Of a stretch of 64,000 bases of DNA, positions 11,518-24,025 are shown piece by piece. Under the pieces are notes generated by a model that did not search any database, was not told the origin of the DNA, and saw nothing but the letters and a program-made list of their open reading frames with translations. The translations under genes and the position numbers were made by a program. The stretch is from positions 11,291,682 through 11,355,681 of the forward strand of contig NC_134288.1 in NCBI RefSeq assembly GCF_949628215.1, given 5' to 3'. Source of the DNA: Phalacrocorax aristotelis (lineage: Eukaryota; Chordata; Aves; Suliformes; Phalacrocoracidae). Numbering within the stretch: the first letter of the stretch is position 1; every line of letters begins with the position of its first letter.

Positions 11518-14500
11518 AAAACAGCGACGGTTGCAATCGGAAGGGAAGTGGAGGAAAATTAAATAATCACAATCATTAATTTAAGCCTCAAAGCATCAGA
11601 ATGGAAAGTTTGCATTCAGTAAAAATACCAGAGATTTAACCTTCATGAGATGAAATACACATTTATTTTTCTTTGCACTTCTTCTGTTCACTTTGTTTAT
11701 TTCTGATGATTTCTTGGTGCTTTGGGGACACATTCAATGGCTGATGAAGAGGAGCGAAATGGTGACTGAGGGCCTGACCCTTCCTGGGATTAACCCTTCA
11801 CACCTCCCTTTCTTGTTTCTAACATTAGACAACATTTTTTCTTTTTGATGTATAAAATTAGGCTCAGAAATCTCAAGTAACCTCAGTTACAAGTACACTG
11901 TCCCTTCAGAGCCCTTTAATAATATTGATTTTCTTAAGGTTAGACATCAGCCGCATCCTGATAGATAAAGGATGGTTACCAAAGCTCTTCACCTGCCTAT
12001 GGCAGCTCATTATCACTGCACTAAAAATTGAGGCTGGTGTCATTGAAGGGGGTTCAAAGCCAAGGAATGGCACTGGAAAGGGACCTCTACCTGTCCCACA
12101 AGTTATCTTACCAGGTTTTGGAGAGCTCTCTAGGAGTGAAATGGACGGACTGACAGTCTTTTCCATAGCAAGGTTGGCTGATGAAACAGCAGTCCCATTT
12201 TGCAAGAGAAAAGGAGAAAGTAAAATCCTTCCCTCCACATTGATATTTTTTCCAGAAAGGTGAAGTAAGAGAATCTAGATGAACCAGTGTCTGGATTTTA
12301 AAAAGTGCCAGTCATTTGGACAAGGCAGTAAGAGAGGCTTGGCAGAATAAACAGTTCACTTCAGGCAGAGCAGCCCCCAGTTGTACCAGATGACTTGGCT
12401 TGAAGCCTTCAGCAGCTCCTGTCCTCCCCAAAGCTATTAAAGCAGGCCAGGTGTGAGTGTTTGCCAATGGCTACAGCACGTTACGGTGTACTTAAATAAC
12501 ATCATTATATTTTATCTCATTATGTTTCATACCAGTGAGATAAGCAGGAAAATGCTCAGCTTGCTAAATCACATTCCCCTGTCATCTGAACAGGCTCGTG
12601 CATTGGTGTGGGCTGCATCCAACCGCTGTCCTGCAGATGATCCCACCACCCAAAGACAGATGCTGGTGGAGCCAGACGTGGTACCTGCTATGCCAGAGCA
12701 GAGCTGAGCTGCCCAGCAGTCCTGGAGCCCTTGCTCGCACATTCACCAAGCCTACAGGGGAGACGGTGCAGGAGGAGGCATTGCTTTTTCTTGGCAAGGG
12801 CCTCAACTGCCCTGATAGTCTGGTCCAGAGGAAAAATCAGGAGGACCCTTTTCCCTGCATTGCCAAATGACCCTTTTTGTGGAGCAGAAGTAAATGCTGG
12901 AGCCTTAGAAGAAATTCATATGAATACAAACCATCCAAATTCCTTAGGATGGCTATCATAGGAACATATCTACCTGGTCTTCTCACAGCTAAAGCTCCTT
13001 AAGGGAAAATTATTTTTATTCAAATTCTTTGGGAAGGAATATCTTTCCCTCTCTGCTTTTTACTGCATGACCCCAGGATGCCAGGAACTGGGTCCTGAGG
13101 AGCTGCGATAGCAAAACAACATTGCAGTAACTCGGGGCCACTCCCACGCCAGTTTACAGCCCACTGACTCCAACCGGGCAAAAGCAGCTGTTTTACAAAG
13201 TTAAGTAAAAGTTTTTTTCCTGAATGAGCACGGTTATTTGGGATGTATACACAGTGACAGTGCGTGAACTACACTGATGATGGTGCATGAACTTCTGCAG
13301 GGTGAACTGATTGCCAAAAACTCTGCCAAGCTCTGTTCCTAAGCAGAATCCCAGCCTGGGTATTTCTGTGACTTGTTCACTGACTAATTAAACCATATAC
13401 TATCCTTGAAAATTAAAGAAACATTTCTTCCTTATTCACTGGAGGGGTAAGCAGGTGTTACAAGAGGAAGACTCATATTGTAAAATCTCAGTCCTACTTT
13501 TGGGCACCCAAATTAAGATACCTGGAGATTCTCTGTCCAAGGTGAAAAAAAGCTGACTCCAGCTTTTGATCCCAGTAACACCTGACTCCAGCATTTGAGT
13601 TTCCAGCCCTGGGCGGGCAGAAACCTTTTTGCTTTCCAAAACTGTGCAACAAATCTGTGGCAGGGCTGTGAATGAAATCTCTCTGATCCATTTAACGCTG
13701 CTCCAGCGCTGCTCTGGGGTCTCGTTTACCCTTATTACGTTCTTGGCAGCTCCCTCCTCTTCCCATCAATAGTAACCTAATGGTGGTTTTGGGCATAAAG
13801 TAACTTTCTGGAAAGAGAAACCTTTTTCATCAAGGTGGTCACTCTCTTTTTATGAAAGAAGTTAATAATACGTAGCTAAACAGAAAGACATAAAATGAAG
13901 TGGAAGGAAGAGGGCATGGGACACACTTTAAAATATTATGTAATTTGGCACAGATAAGGTATTCAGTGAATAATGGAACATGAGGTTTTCACACAAAACC
14001 CATGAGCAAATTTTTTATCTCCTTGCCCTTGAAGGGCTGTTAAAAGGAGACAAGTCAGAGATGGAGAGAGGAGATTTTTGGATACAACTGAAAGGCCAAT
14101 AAGATTACTCTTTAAGCCATAGATGCTAAATAAAACAAAGAAATGCCCCTGAGCTCCTCTTTCCCCCGTGGCTTTCAGAGATTTCTCAGCTTCAGTTGAG
14201 TCCGTTCCAGACACTCCCCATGACCAGACATATCAATTACACATTTCCTGATGATTTATTGAACAAATGTTTTAGATGCACTGACACACTTTATCACTCC
14301 AACTTCCTAGCACCAAAAATGAGTAGAAATCATTGCTGTTTCTTTTTCTCCCTCTGCCACTGGTCAGCACTGGTGTGTGGGTTTTGTTGATCTGGCATTT
14401 CTTTAATTTTTGTAGCTGTCTGCTCAATTCCATTTTCATCACAAAAGCAGTCCGTAGCTTTGGGGGTGGTTCTCCACACTAAGAATCAAGCATGGTCTCC

Positions 14501-14570
14501 ATGCCTTTTCAGGTCCTGATTTCTTCTTTAGAAGGAAAATGCTAAAATGTAATTTTATTCTTTGCCTTCT

Positions 14571-14700
14571 CCTGACTCAGCTGAAGCTTTTACTGAAATC
14601 AGAGCTTGAAGGAGCCAGTGAATTTAAATCAATTAAGATAGTTTTAATTAAGTGGTTAAACCAAATGGCAGCACACACCGAGGCATGAGAGATTAACCAG
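14571..14700. promoter_or_regulatory. Candidate non-coding regulatory patch with homeodomain-type motifs
   Basis: The stretch contains CAATTAAG, TTTTAATTAAG and neighbouring ATTAA motifs within about 60 bp, flanked by less AT-rich sequence. Such clustering is typical of homeodomain-bound enhancers, but AT-rich DNA gives many chance matches. Without alignment to other species this is only a candidate. Confidence 0.2.
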
Positions 14701-17700
14701 GAGAGCTGCTGCACCACGTAATCCCGGCTCTATGCACAGGGCGTTGCTGGAGCAAACACATGAAGGCACATTTTCCTTGGGTGGAAAGGGTTTGAAATAG
14801 TAAATAAAAAAATTATCTCAGCCAAAACAGCTCCTACTCAGTAGTGACATGACCAAAGGAGGTGGTGAAACCTCCGGGTGTCCCTCTCCCAGACATCCAG
14901 GAAGTGGCTCCGCTTCAAAAACACCTGCATTAACTCATCCCCGAGCAGCACATTGGTGCCCATATGTATTGCATGAACTCCCTCCAGAGGGGCTCCAAGC
15001 GGAAATTTCCTTTCCAGTCCACCCTGCAGAAAAGTCAGAGCTCCTCTTAGCGAGGAAGGCAGGCTTGCTGGAGGCATGCAGCCCACCGAGGAGCCTGGAC
15101 CCTAGATGGCAGAGCGAACACGCTGCCGAGCACCCTGCTGGAAACCCGCCTGCTGCTGCAGAGCATCACCTAAATGGGAGCAGATTAACTTGCTCCCTTT
15201 TCCAGCTGAACTTCTGGGTCCTTCAGAGTCCAGAAAGCCACCTACCTGCTTGGTAGCACCAATTGGACAAACACAGTGGAGTTTCTGGTGACCCCCAGGG
15301 AAGCATCCCTTACAACCAGCTGCCTCAGAGCTGTTTTCTTCTGGCAAGAAACAGGAGATCGCTCCCAGAATTGAGCACGCACAGAGGCTGTGCCCACAAC
15401 CCCAGCTCACAGTGCAAAGCAGCTGGATTTCATCTCTCCTAAATAACGGAAGAACACAGGCAAAGTTTGATGTCTTCCCTGGTTTTAGGAGGTCTCCCTT
15501 AGGATGTCTCACCCTTGCTGTTTGTAGAGTGGAAACAGCATTGTTGGCAAAAATAAAGGGACTCAGTGAGAGTGGTTTCCTAAATGGGGCAAAACATGTA
15601 TTCTTGTAAGGAATGGGGTATTCTGTGAATTGTGCAAAGCTGCCGGGTGGGCAACTACCAAAGACTGGAGTATTAATGTCTCCTAGCCTCTTGCCCTTCA
15701 AGCTGAAGGGTAGTAGGAGAAGAAAAACATTGTAGTTTTATTCCATGATTTATTGATAGCATTAAATATATTATGCAAAGCTTCCTTCTCATCTGGGGTC
15801 TACAGGCTTTCTAGTTCAGCATGGCAGAAAAGGCTGGGGTGGGGGCAGATCCTGTCTCGTCTCCCCCAGCTGAGTTTCACACCTGGTTTTGCTGTGAGTG
15901 CCTTGATGCCCCTGATCATGCTGCAGCTCCTATAGGTACAGCTGCACGTCCATCAGTGAATTGGGGGTGCATCAGTCCAGGGAGGGCGTACCAGAGCAGG
16001 GACTCAGGTCTGGGCTATGCTCAGGTCTGTCCTGATTTTCACTTTTATGTAATAACAAAGTTTTCTAGTGTCAGAGATTAAAAGATTAGGTCTTTAATAA
16101 AGTTGACTCTTTCTAAATTGAGGGATGAAGGGTTCCTGGCATGAGTCGGGGTGGTGTGAGGGCTACCTGCACATCAGGTCTTCCTCTGCTCCAACCTGTT
16201 CATCTGCTGGTGGCACACGGCAAAGCCTAGTGTCTGCAGAGGTCTGAGCCTGTGTGTGAATCCCTCGGGAGCAGCAGACCTGGGCACACCCGTGTCTATC
16301 ACTGCCACCGTGTCTACTCTGCCCATCGCTACACTGACGTGTCAGATGTCCCATTTGCACCGGTCCTCATTTGGGCTTGAGTGGGGAGGTCTGAGAAAAG
16401 CAAGTAAGGAAAAAAACCTGTGTTCCTTGCCCTCAAAATCGAGGACAAGTAAAGGAGAGGTGAAGCAGGATGGTCCCCGTGCTGACCCACTGACCAATGG
16501 TGGCTCCAGAGCACACGGACCCCTCTGACCCTGCAAGGGCAGCCCAGCCACAGCCCTGCTGTTATTTCCCTGGTAAAATAAGCACTTTGAGATTAATCTT
16601 CTGTGAAAGGGCAGTGTCTGACCAGGACAGTGTTGGCGTGCGAGGCTGTGCATCTGTGACCCTTTCCCCAGCAGAGGGTGCAGGAGATTCGTTTCCAGAG
16701 TCAACAGTGCGTTATTTGATTAATCTGGGCTATTTATTAGCACAGTTGTGGTAATCTGGTCCTGCCTTCTCTCGCTTGCATTGTGTCCTGCAGATTATGG
16801 GGTTTGTGCTCATCGCATCTGTATCCAAAGACTTGTGGTGCTGTCCTATGAAAAAATAATTAAGCCCCCACATAGATTCAGTTGTATTTCAGAGGGAGGA
16901 AAATATCTACTGTTTTTCCCCATCTTGCATTATTGCTTGCTTTCCTGTGTTGAGCAGTGCTATTTAGCTAATGGACATACCATACAGCTCTTTGAAGATA
17001 TATGGCACATTGTAAAGCCTTAGTATGATTACTCTGCATTAGTCATAAAAGGCAACGGTGCAATTCATCTTCCACTACTGTGTGGAAGCCTTCGGGACCA
17101 GCCGGAGAGCTGATTTACTTCGTCTCTTCCTAATGGAGAGAGGGTTGGGAGGCTGAAGCTGGTCCTTGAAGGAGATGCTATGTGATAGATATTGATAGGG
17201 TGTTTGATACAGAAATGGGATGGCTGAGAGAGGAATAGAAGTAGGTTTTTTGCGAATCAAATTTCTGCAGGTTTCTAGGGTGCAAAGTGGGCAAGGTGGT
17301 TTTATCCACAATGCAAGAGAAGCTGTTTTAACGGGTTGGAGTTCTGCAAAGGTGGGAGTAAATACCATTGGTTCTGCAGAAATATGAGCTCTTCAGCCAT
17401 CCCTTTTCCCCACCTCTCAGACTGACAGCAGAGCACCCTGTGCACTTGCACTGAGGCACAGGAACAGCACAAGGACATGGGGAAGGCTCCTACTGCTGCC
17501 CAGCAGCTGAGGCTTTTCTTGGGGAAGCGGGGAAAAGAGCCAAGCACTGGATCACTAACATAAAGTTCAGCAGCATTTGGGAATTTTATCTGCCTCATTA
17601 TGGAGGTTTTTTTAAGAGTAAATCTTAAATAGGCTCTTCACCACGTTGCCTGTGAATGGGAACTTCGATCAAACCGGCTGAATGTCAGAACTCCACCTCA

Positions 17701-19740
17701 ATCATATCAGGTAAATGAGGCAGGGAGGGAAATAAACAAAGTAAGAACCTTTCCCATTCCTTTCATTCCCAAGATTCCAGTAACCAGAAACCACCTGTTA
17801 CAGCTGGTGGGATGAAAGCTCAGTCCCGTACCATGCAAGGAGAGAATTCCTTTGAAATGTAGGGGAACGGATGTGCCAGGTGCTGAGCTTTATCTGCCAC
17901 TCACCCTCTTGCTGCACTGGGAAGAAATGAGAGACACTGAAAGGAAGGAGCCAGCTGAAGAATAAAAGAGAAGCCAAACTTGGCCTGCAATGATAAATCC
18001 TGTTCCTTAATAAAGGAGCTGGGGAGCATCATGTTCTTGCCCTGCTTCCAAGAAGGTAAGATTGCTTCCCAAAGTCTGTTTTCTCCTTCAATCTTCACAG
18101 ATATCGATCTGTATAAAAATGGATTTTAGAAAAAGGAGGGGAAAAAACAGGCCCATGACCTTCACATTTATTTAACAGTCAGAGTCACTTGAAAAATATC
18201 TTGATTATAGCCTGGCAATTTTCTCCAGCTGCTCCAGAGCAGAAAGGCAGGGCAGCTGATTAGGAGGAGGGCAACACAAGCAGCAGAACTTGCCTCTGTA
18301 ATCTGAAGAAAGACTTATTCCAGAGGGCATGCACTGCTTTCTTTGTCCTGTTCAGCCCTTTGGGCAAAGAGTTCAGATCGCTAGTTTTGTCTGAAGATGG
18401 TTCTCCGTTGCCTGCTGGCCAATGGGTGCACCTCTATTGGAGCTGCTCGCATTTGTAAGAGCTGATGGGGTCCCCCGTTACCCCTGCCCAGATGCATTCC
18501 TCATCTGAATCATGCGGGATGCCCAGCATCCTTCTCAAGAGCCACACAGCTGGGCTTTGCCCCGAGACACTATATTCAATGCCATATGTGCCCTTGGGAC
18601 AGAGACAAAGATGCTCCGAAGCACCGTTCACATCCCGCTGAGTTAACATTCGTAGTTAGTGGTACATGGAGAGCATCGCAAGACATGTGCACGCACTGGT
18701 GACTAGTGACCATGACTGAGAATAAACACAGTTTGTGGGCTCCTACAGTGAAGGCATCAGATACAGCCACAGTCTACGGAAGGCAATGCACAGACTTTTG
18801 CTCACGTGGTTCTGGAAAAAATCTTAAAACCTTTCTGGCTATGGACATTGTATTAATGTGTAGTCAGAGAAACTCCAGGCATCTCATACATGTGGTGGCT
18901 GATGAGATTGGTATACAATTTCTGATAATTCTTGTTTTTGTGAGTCCTTGCACTCTAGTTTTCATTTTTGTGCAAGGCATTATTTGTGCTAAGCAAAAAA
19001 ACCAACCAAAAAAAGAGCAATTTCTACAGAGGAAAAAAGAGGTTCTGTTCTCTTGCCTTTGGCTAAAGTATCTTTAGCAATGCTGGCAAAGTAGAAGAAA
19101 AAAAACAAGCTTTGTTTTTCACGGACAGGTGGGCAGACAGCCAGAAGGCTTGCAAAGAAACCTCGAAACTGATTCGAGACCTCTCCCTCCTAGGCACAGA
19201 AATTTTCCTGTTGGCTGGGAGTTGTTAAAAGAAGCTGCTTTCTTTGCAAGGATTTTTAAAAGCATTTAATGAGTTCCCTGTTCAAAAATCAAAAGCCAAT
19301 AGAACACCATCACAGCCTGCTCTTCACCTCCGAAGGGTACCATCTCCAGTGTATCTCCCTCTCTGGAGCAGTAAAGGGGGGCATAGAAAATAAATGAATA
19401 GCCTAAATATCTGTTATTCCTAGTAATCCCAGCCACCAGCTGTATGCACAGTCGAGCAAGCGTTCCTTGGGGTCGACACAGGGACAACCACTGAAAGAAA
19501 TACTTTGCTGGAGACACTCTCATTAATGCCCCATGTAGACAAGACATAGAGAAACTGATAGCTTCTTCAGATGTTGAGAGCTCCAGTTTTGTGCCCTCTG
19601 TTGATCTGCAGATGCAGAGACTTGGCCGATCTCTGTCACGCTACTACTTGCTGAGCGAATTAAAAGTCTGTGCTTATCATGAGCACACAAAACAAGTGTT
19701 ATCTCTGTAATTAGACTGTTAAACCAGAGCACAGGCTACA

Positions 19741-19880
19741 ATTTCTCATTATAATAAAATAGTGCATTAGCATAAGTCAATCAAGAGCAGATTTTAAAAA
19801 TAATTGGTTTAGATTTTGAGCTAACATCTGCTTTGATTGTTAGCTCTTGGACAGTTTGTTTTTAATTGGACAATTTAAAA
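19741..19880. promoter_or_regulatory. Candidate regulatory patch with a 9-bp inverted repeat and copy B of the 20-nt repeat
   Basis: The patch includes copy B of the 20-nt repeat (19779-19798) and a perfect 9-bp inverted repeat: GAGCTAACA at 19818-19826 and TGTTAGCTC at 19838-19846, with an 11-nt spacer. TAAT/ATTA and CAAT-like motifs are dense. An enhancer is possible, and an unrecognised old repeat is the alternative. Confidence 0.25.
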
Positions 19881-20563
19881 AAAATGTTATCAATGCCTCC
19901 AGTCTTTCTTCAATAGAAGATTTCTTTTTTAAAGAAGAGTTCTCTAAAAGTTTGCCTTTCTGTAAAGGAATGTGTGTGGGTAAATATGTATGCAATAAGA
20001 GCACTTACAGCTATTATTAACTGTAATGGTGGCCAAGGTACAAAACTAAAAGAAACAGAAATTGGGTAGCATTGTTGAAAGGTTTAAAGCCCATTCTCCA
20101 CATCTGAGCACAGTGTCTTGGAGGAACCAAGCATCTTGCATCTCATAGTTTCTCTGTGTGCTGGAGATGCTGTTCCACTTGGGGTTATAGTTTTTTAAAG
20201 TGGCACCCGGGGACCATCTGTGGGGTCCCAGCCCATGTGCTCGGCACAGCTGCTATGCAGCAGCCTATGCTGCTGGCCCATGCTGGCAGAAGAAAACCCA
20301 TTATCTCCTGCACAGCCAAGAAACAGAGGGACAGAGTGACAGAGGGAGCTGCTAGAAATGGCCCATGAAGTTTTCTCTTACAGAAAATGGATCACATGGA
20401 CAGAACTTCAATTTAGAGAGCTGGAAATACACACCAGATGGAAGAGACCCGTTTGTGCCAGAGCAGAACTTGGCAAGTGACAGCTGAAACTGTTGAGATA
20501 ACATCAGCTTCTGTTTCATTTGGAAGCTGTGTTTATTTTTCTTTTTAACCTGAAATTCTGTTG

Positions 20564-20583
20564 CAAAAAAAAGAAAAAAAAAA
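20564..20583 (+). repeat. A-rich low-complexity tract
   Basis: A run of A residues with single G interruptions. No retroelement body was recognised upstream, so it is treated as simple sequence. Confidence 0.75.
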
Positions 20584-22374
20584 GAAATGAGAGCAGAAGA
20601 GATTTTACAGCACGTGAGGGAGGAGTGTCAGGTCACAGGCTGAGACAAGATCCTTGGCCCTTCCTCTTCAAAAGCAACATGAATCCTGGCCCATCCCTGG
20701 TGCTTGTCCTGCTGTTTTTCAAACTGCAGTCTTTTGGCATTGCCAGACATCTACTTTTCTGCTCCTGCTTTTCAGCAAGTCTGTAGCCAGTTCTCAAATC
20801 ATACTGTCTCAGTCATTACTGTCTGCATAAGCTTGGGCCATCCTCTGTCTACTTTTGCAGCTGCAGTCCTTCTTTGGGACCCCCTGTCCTCCCCGCAAAG
20901 GTCTCCCATGGGAGGTCAGAGCTACCCAGGTCACTCAGAAATCATTAGAGACCCTTTCCAGACAACTTTTCCCCAGATTTCTGGAAATAGCAGCCTGCCC
21001 ACATTTGGACACCTTGCCTGAAATGAGGCAGATGAAGCCTGTAAAACTCTTTCCCTGACATTCAGAGCTGCTAATTTTTAATGCAAACTGTTGCCTTGGT
21101 ATTTGCATTTGAAATGAGTTTTCATTTCCTAAACTCTTTTGCCACCCCCTCTGCAGCTATATTGACTCTATAATTTTACAGAATCATTTGAGACACCAGG
21201 TTGTCTCTGGCAGCTTTGCCTGTGTCCCCAAGACATGCAGTTCTTGAAATACCTCAGTAGAAGAACACTGCTGCCCTCCTTGGCACTGCCAAGTTCCATC
21301 CCAACAGGAAAAGCCCAGTCCTCATAAACCAGTGGCTGGGGAAAGGGACCATTTCTGGCACGCTTCATATTCCTAATATCTTTTTTTCTTTCCAGTTTTG
21401 TGGCTGGGGAGGTGTAATCAAACCATTTTGTTTTCTCAAAGGTGTGTAAGAACAGCTGGTTATTCAGCATGAATTAACTTCTACAAAGCATTATATCCTG
21501 CGGTAAGAATAAGATATAGTGAAGATGATCAGAAAGACATAGTCCGCTTTGCTTGAAAACAGAGCACTGTGAGAGTGAAGTGGAAATGAAAGATGATGTA
21601 TTGGGTCTTCTTCATATCAGGTTCTTCCAACATTTTTTTTTAAGTTGGAATTCTAATCAAATTAGTGATGTGTTAGGGAGGGTGGGTGTTACTACCAGCT
21701 TACATAAATATATTTATGCAGAAAACTCTCATTAGTTTTGGAAGTTTAGGTTAAAGCCAGAAAAATATGGAGTCACACACAGTTCAGTGTGGGAAAATCC
21801 TGGAGTATGAAGATTCCAAAGGGACAGCCTATCTCCAGGTTTATATACACCACCATTTGCTTGGAAGCAGAATCCAGGTTATATGTGAAAATAAGGATTT
21901 GATTGCACAGAGCCTACCGTGTTTGCTCATAGTATGATGACAGATTTGCAAGATGGAAAGTTAAATCATATTTCATCACTCTTTTGCAAGGATGTTTACT
22001 GCAATAACCCGTCGTAGCTACCAGGTACCCCTGTTACTACAAACCTGCACAGAAACTCACATATTAAAAAAATAATTGGGGAAACCCCCCAACTTTTGCA
22101 CCTGGATGTTCACATCTTTTTCAATTCGCACTGAAAGGGCTTAATGCCAAACATGATCACATTTCTCATGAAAATGAATCAGTTCCAATATATTCAGGGT
22201 GAAGAAGGAATTTAATGCTTTGGTAACTTTTCCTGACATTGTAATTTATATGGGCCCTGTCTTTGTAACCACTGAAGTGATGAAACAAGTCTTTTTTTTC
22301 CCTCTGAGGAAAACACAGCTCATTTCCCCCATGCAGCACCATGCAGAGTTGCTGAAGCTGGAGGAAACCTCTGG

Positions 22375-22536
22375 GTGCCTCCTGCTCCAACACCCCCTCC
22401 CCAGGCAGGGAGGACTATGATATTAGACCTAGCTTTGAAGTCAGACCAGGTTGCTCAGGTCCTTTTGCAATCAATTTCTGGATGACTCCAAGGATGGGAC
22501 TTCACAGCCTTCCTGGGCAGCCTGAGGGCTCTGCAG
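22375..22536 (-). mobile_element. CR1-like LINE fragment, decayed
   Basis: Read on the + strand, the segment resembles the complement of the 3' part of the CR1 non-LTR retrotransposon. The matching phrases are CCAGGTTGCTCAGGTCCTTT, CTCCAAGGATGGGACTTCAC and CCTGGGCAGCCTGAGG. Upstream, GCTCCAACACCCCCT matches the usual position of the CCAACCCCC block. It is only about 160 bp, with several substitutions, no reading frame and no visible target-site duplication. CR1 is the dominant LINE of birds and other reptiles, so this supports an avian source. The family match is from memory of the consensus, not an alignment. Confidence 0.7.
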
Positions 22537-23937
22537 GGGAAACCTGCAGCTGAACAGCAGAAGAGTAGACAAAACGTTGACTCTCTGCTGATGATGTGGT
22601 GGTGTCTGTTATTATCAAAACAGAGGCAGCACTCAGTTATCTAAATGGCATAGACCCATACGCAAGTGCTGTACTCTCCCTTTTCAGTTTTTCTGCCAAA
22701 TCACGTAAGCACAAAGTCAAATGAAATCAAGTTATGGCATGACAAGTTGAAGCTCACCAAATGAGCGGAGTAGAATAGAGGCTTTTACCCCTTCAGATGG
22801 TGAGACATGTTTGCTTAAGCCTCTCCCATTAAGTCAATCTAACGTGATCATATGAGCTGGGACCCTGGACCAGTCCATGCCAATGTGGAGGCTAGGATTA
22901 TGGAAACAAACCAGGGGTCTTCCCTCAGTCCTTCCCTTTTCTGCTCTACAAAACAAGATAAGGCAAATAATGCAAAAGCAGAAGTTTTGTCAGGTGTCAG
23001 GATTATGGGAAAAGTCAGTGCTGTTCCCTTTTACAGGGTGATAAGCACTGAATACGGAGGTAGGAGAGAGTCAGTGGGCAGTAAGCAGTGGTTTGGGAGG
23101 TTTAATTTAGTACTTTTTGCAACAGCACAATTGATACAGTATGATGGCATCTGGACACAACTAGTATAATTCAGCTAGATAGCCAGGGTAAGGAGATACT
23201 TTTAATGTCCTGAGAACCACAATATGGTGTGATTTCAGACTATGATAATGACCATACTATTATTTTGTCACACCACAAGTGATTGCATTCAAGTCCTTTC
23301 GCAGCATCACAGCTGACGGATCTGGTCTTAGCAGGAATCCCAAGGAACTGAGTGAAAAGCCAAAATTCATGCCCTGTGGGTAGAAAAAGAAAAAAGCTTT
23401 TGACCAAAAAAACCCACAACCCTACCTTGATAATATCTAACCCTAAAATGTCCAAAATTACCAAGGCACTGACATTTCAACTCTTCAGCCACTGGCTGCT
23501 GGGATTGACGCAGCATCCACAGCATTACAGCTGACCAAAAGACACTGAAAATGTCTCAGGTGTCTTAAATCCTCATTTCTCAGCCTAAAATGCAATGTTG
23601 CAACCCCTTCTGTTAACTCAGAATCCTAGACTTAATTTTTAAATTAAAAGACGAGACTGTCTAGACTCCATCTATAAGCTTGTCCCTTGTGAGCTTTCTG
23701 GCGCACGCATCCATCCATTCCTCCATCGCCTCTCTTCAGACCATTTAAACAGTACCTTCAGGTGTCAGGCTGCAGAGCTGCCACCTTAAAACAGATTTAA
23801 CACCAAGGTTATTTCTTCCAATGCACTTCAGACATGAATCTCAGGAGACATGGGTTTATTCACCATATTGCTACGTTTTAAATCTAGAAAAAATAAGTGT
23901 GTGCTTACTTTATTAATAATCACCAAATTATAGCAGT
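22537..23937. other. Intergenic DNA, nothing recognised
   Basis: No plausible exon, RNA gene or repeat family was recognised in this stretch between the two CR1-like fragments. Confidence 0.5.
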
Positions 23938-24025
23938 GTTGGCTGGAAAGGGCTTCTGGATGTCTCTAATCCAACCTTCAGCTTGAAGCAGGACTATTGC
24001 CAACCCTTGATCAGGCCAGCCATTG
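23938..24025 (-). mobile_element. CR1-like LINE fragment, very short
   Basis: The + strand reads TTGGCTGGAAAGGGCTTCTG, then TAATCCAACCTTCAGCTTGA, then CCCTTGATCAGGCC. This follows the order of the complement of the CR1 3' region (GGTTGGAAGGGACC..., then TAGTCCAACC..., then GATCAGG...). Only about 90 bp remain, without a reading frame. The nearby fragment at 22375-22536 has the same orientation and comes from the adjacent part of the consensus, so they may be two insertions or one broken copy. Confidence 0.6.

Larger units (their letters stand above)
11518..22374. other. Intergenic DNA without recognisable genes
   Basis: No reading frame here has exon-like flanks or a recognisable protein family. 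All open frames are short and look random. Contents I could recognise are an A-rich low-complexity run at 20564-20583 and two AT-rich patches with TAAT-type motifs (about 14571-14700 and 19741-19880), which are listed separately. Nothing identifiable as an RNA gene was seen. Confidence 0.6.

Noticed and set aside
15102..15701. 199-residue minus-strand open frame, the longest outside KCNQ2
   Set aside because: No family resemblance, no good start context or promoter, and overlapping frames on the + strand. Most likely random in locally GC-rich DNA.
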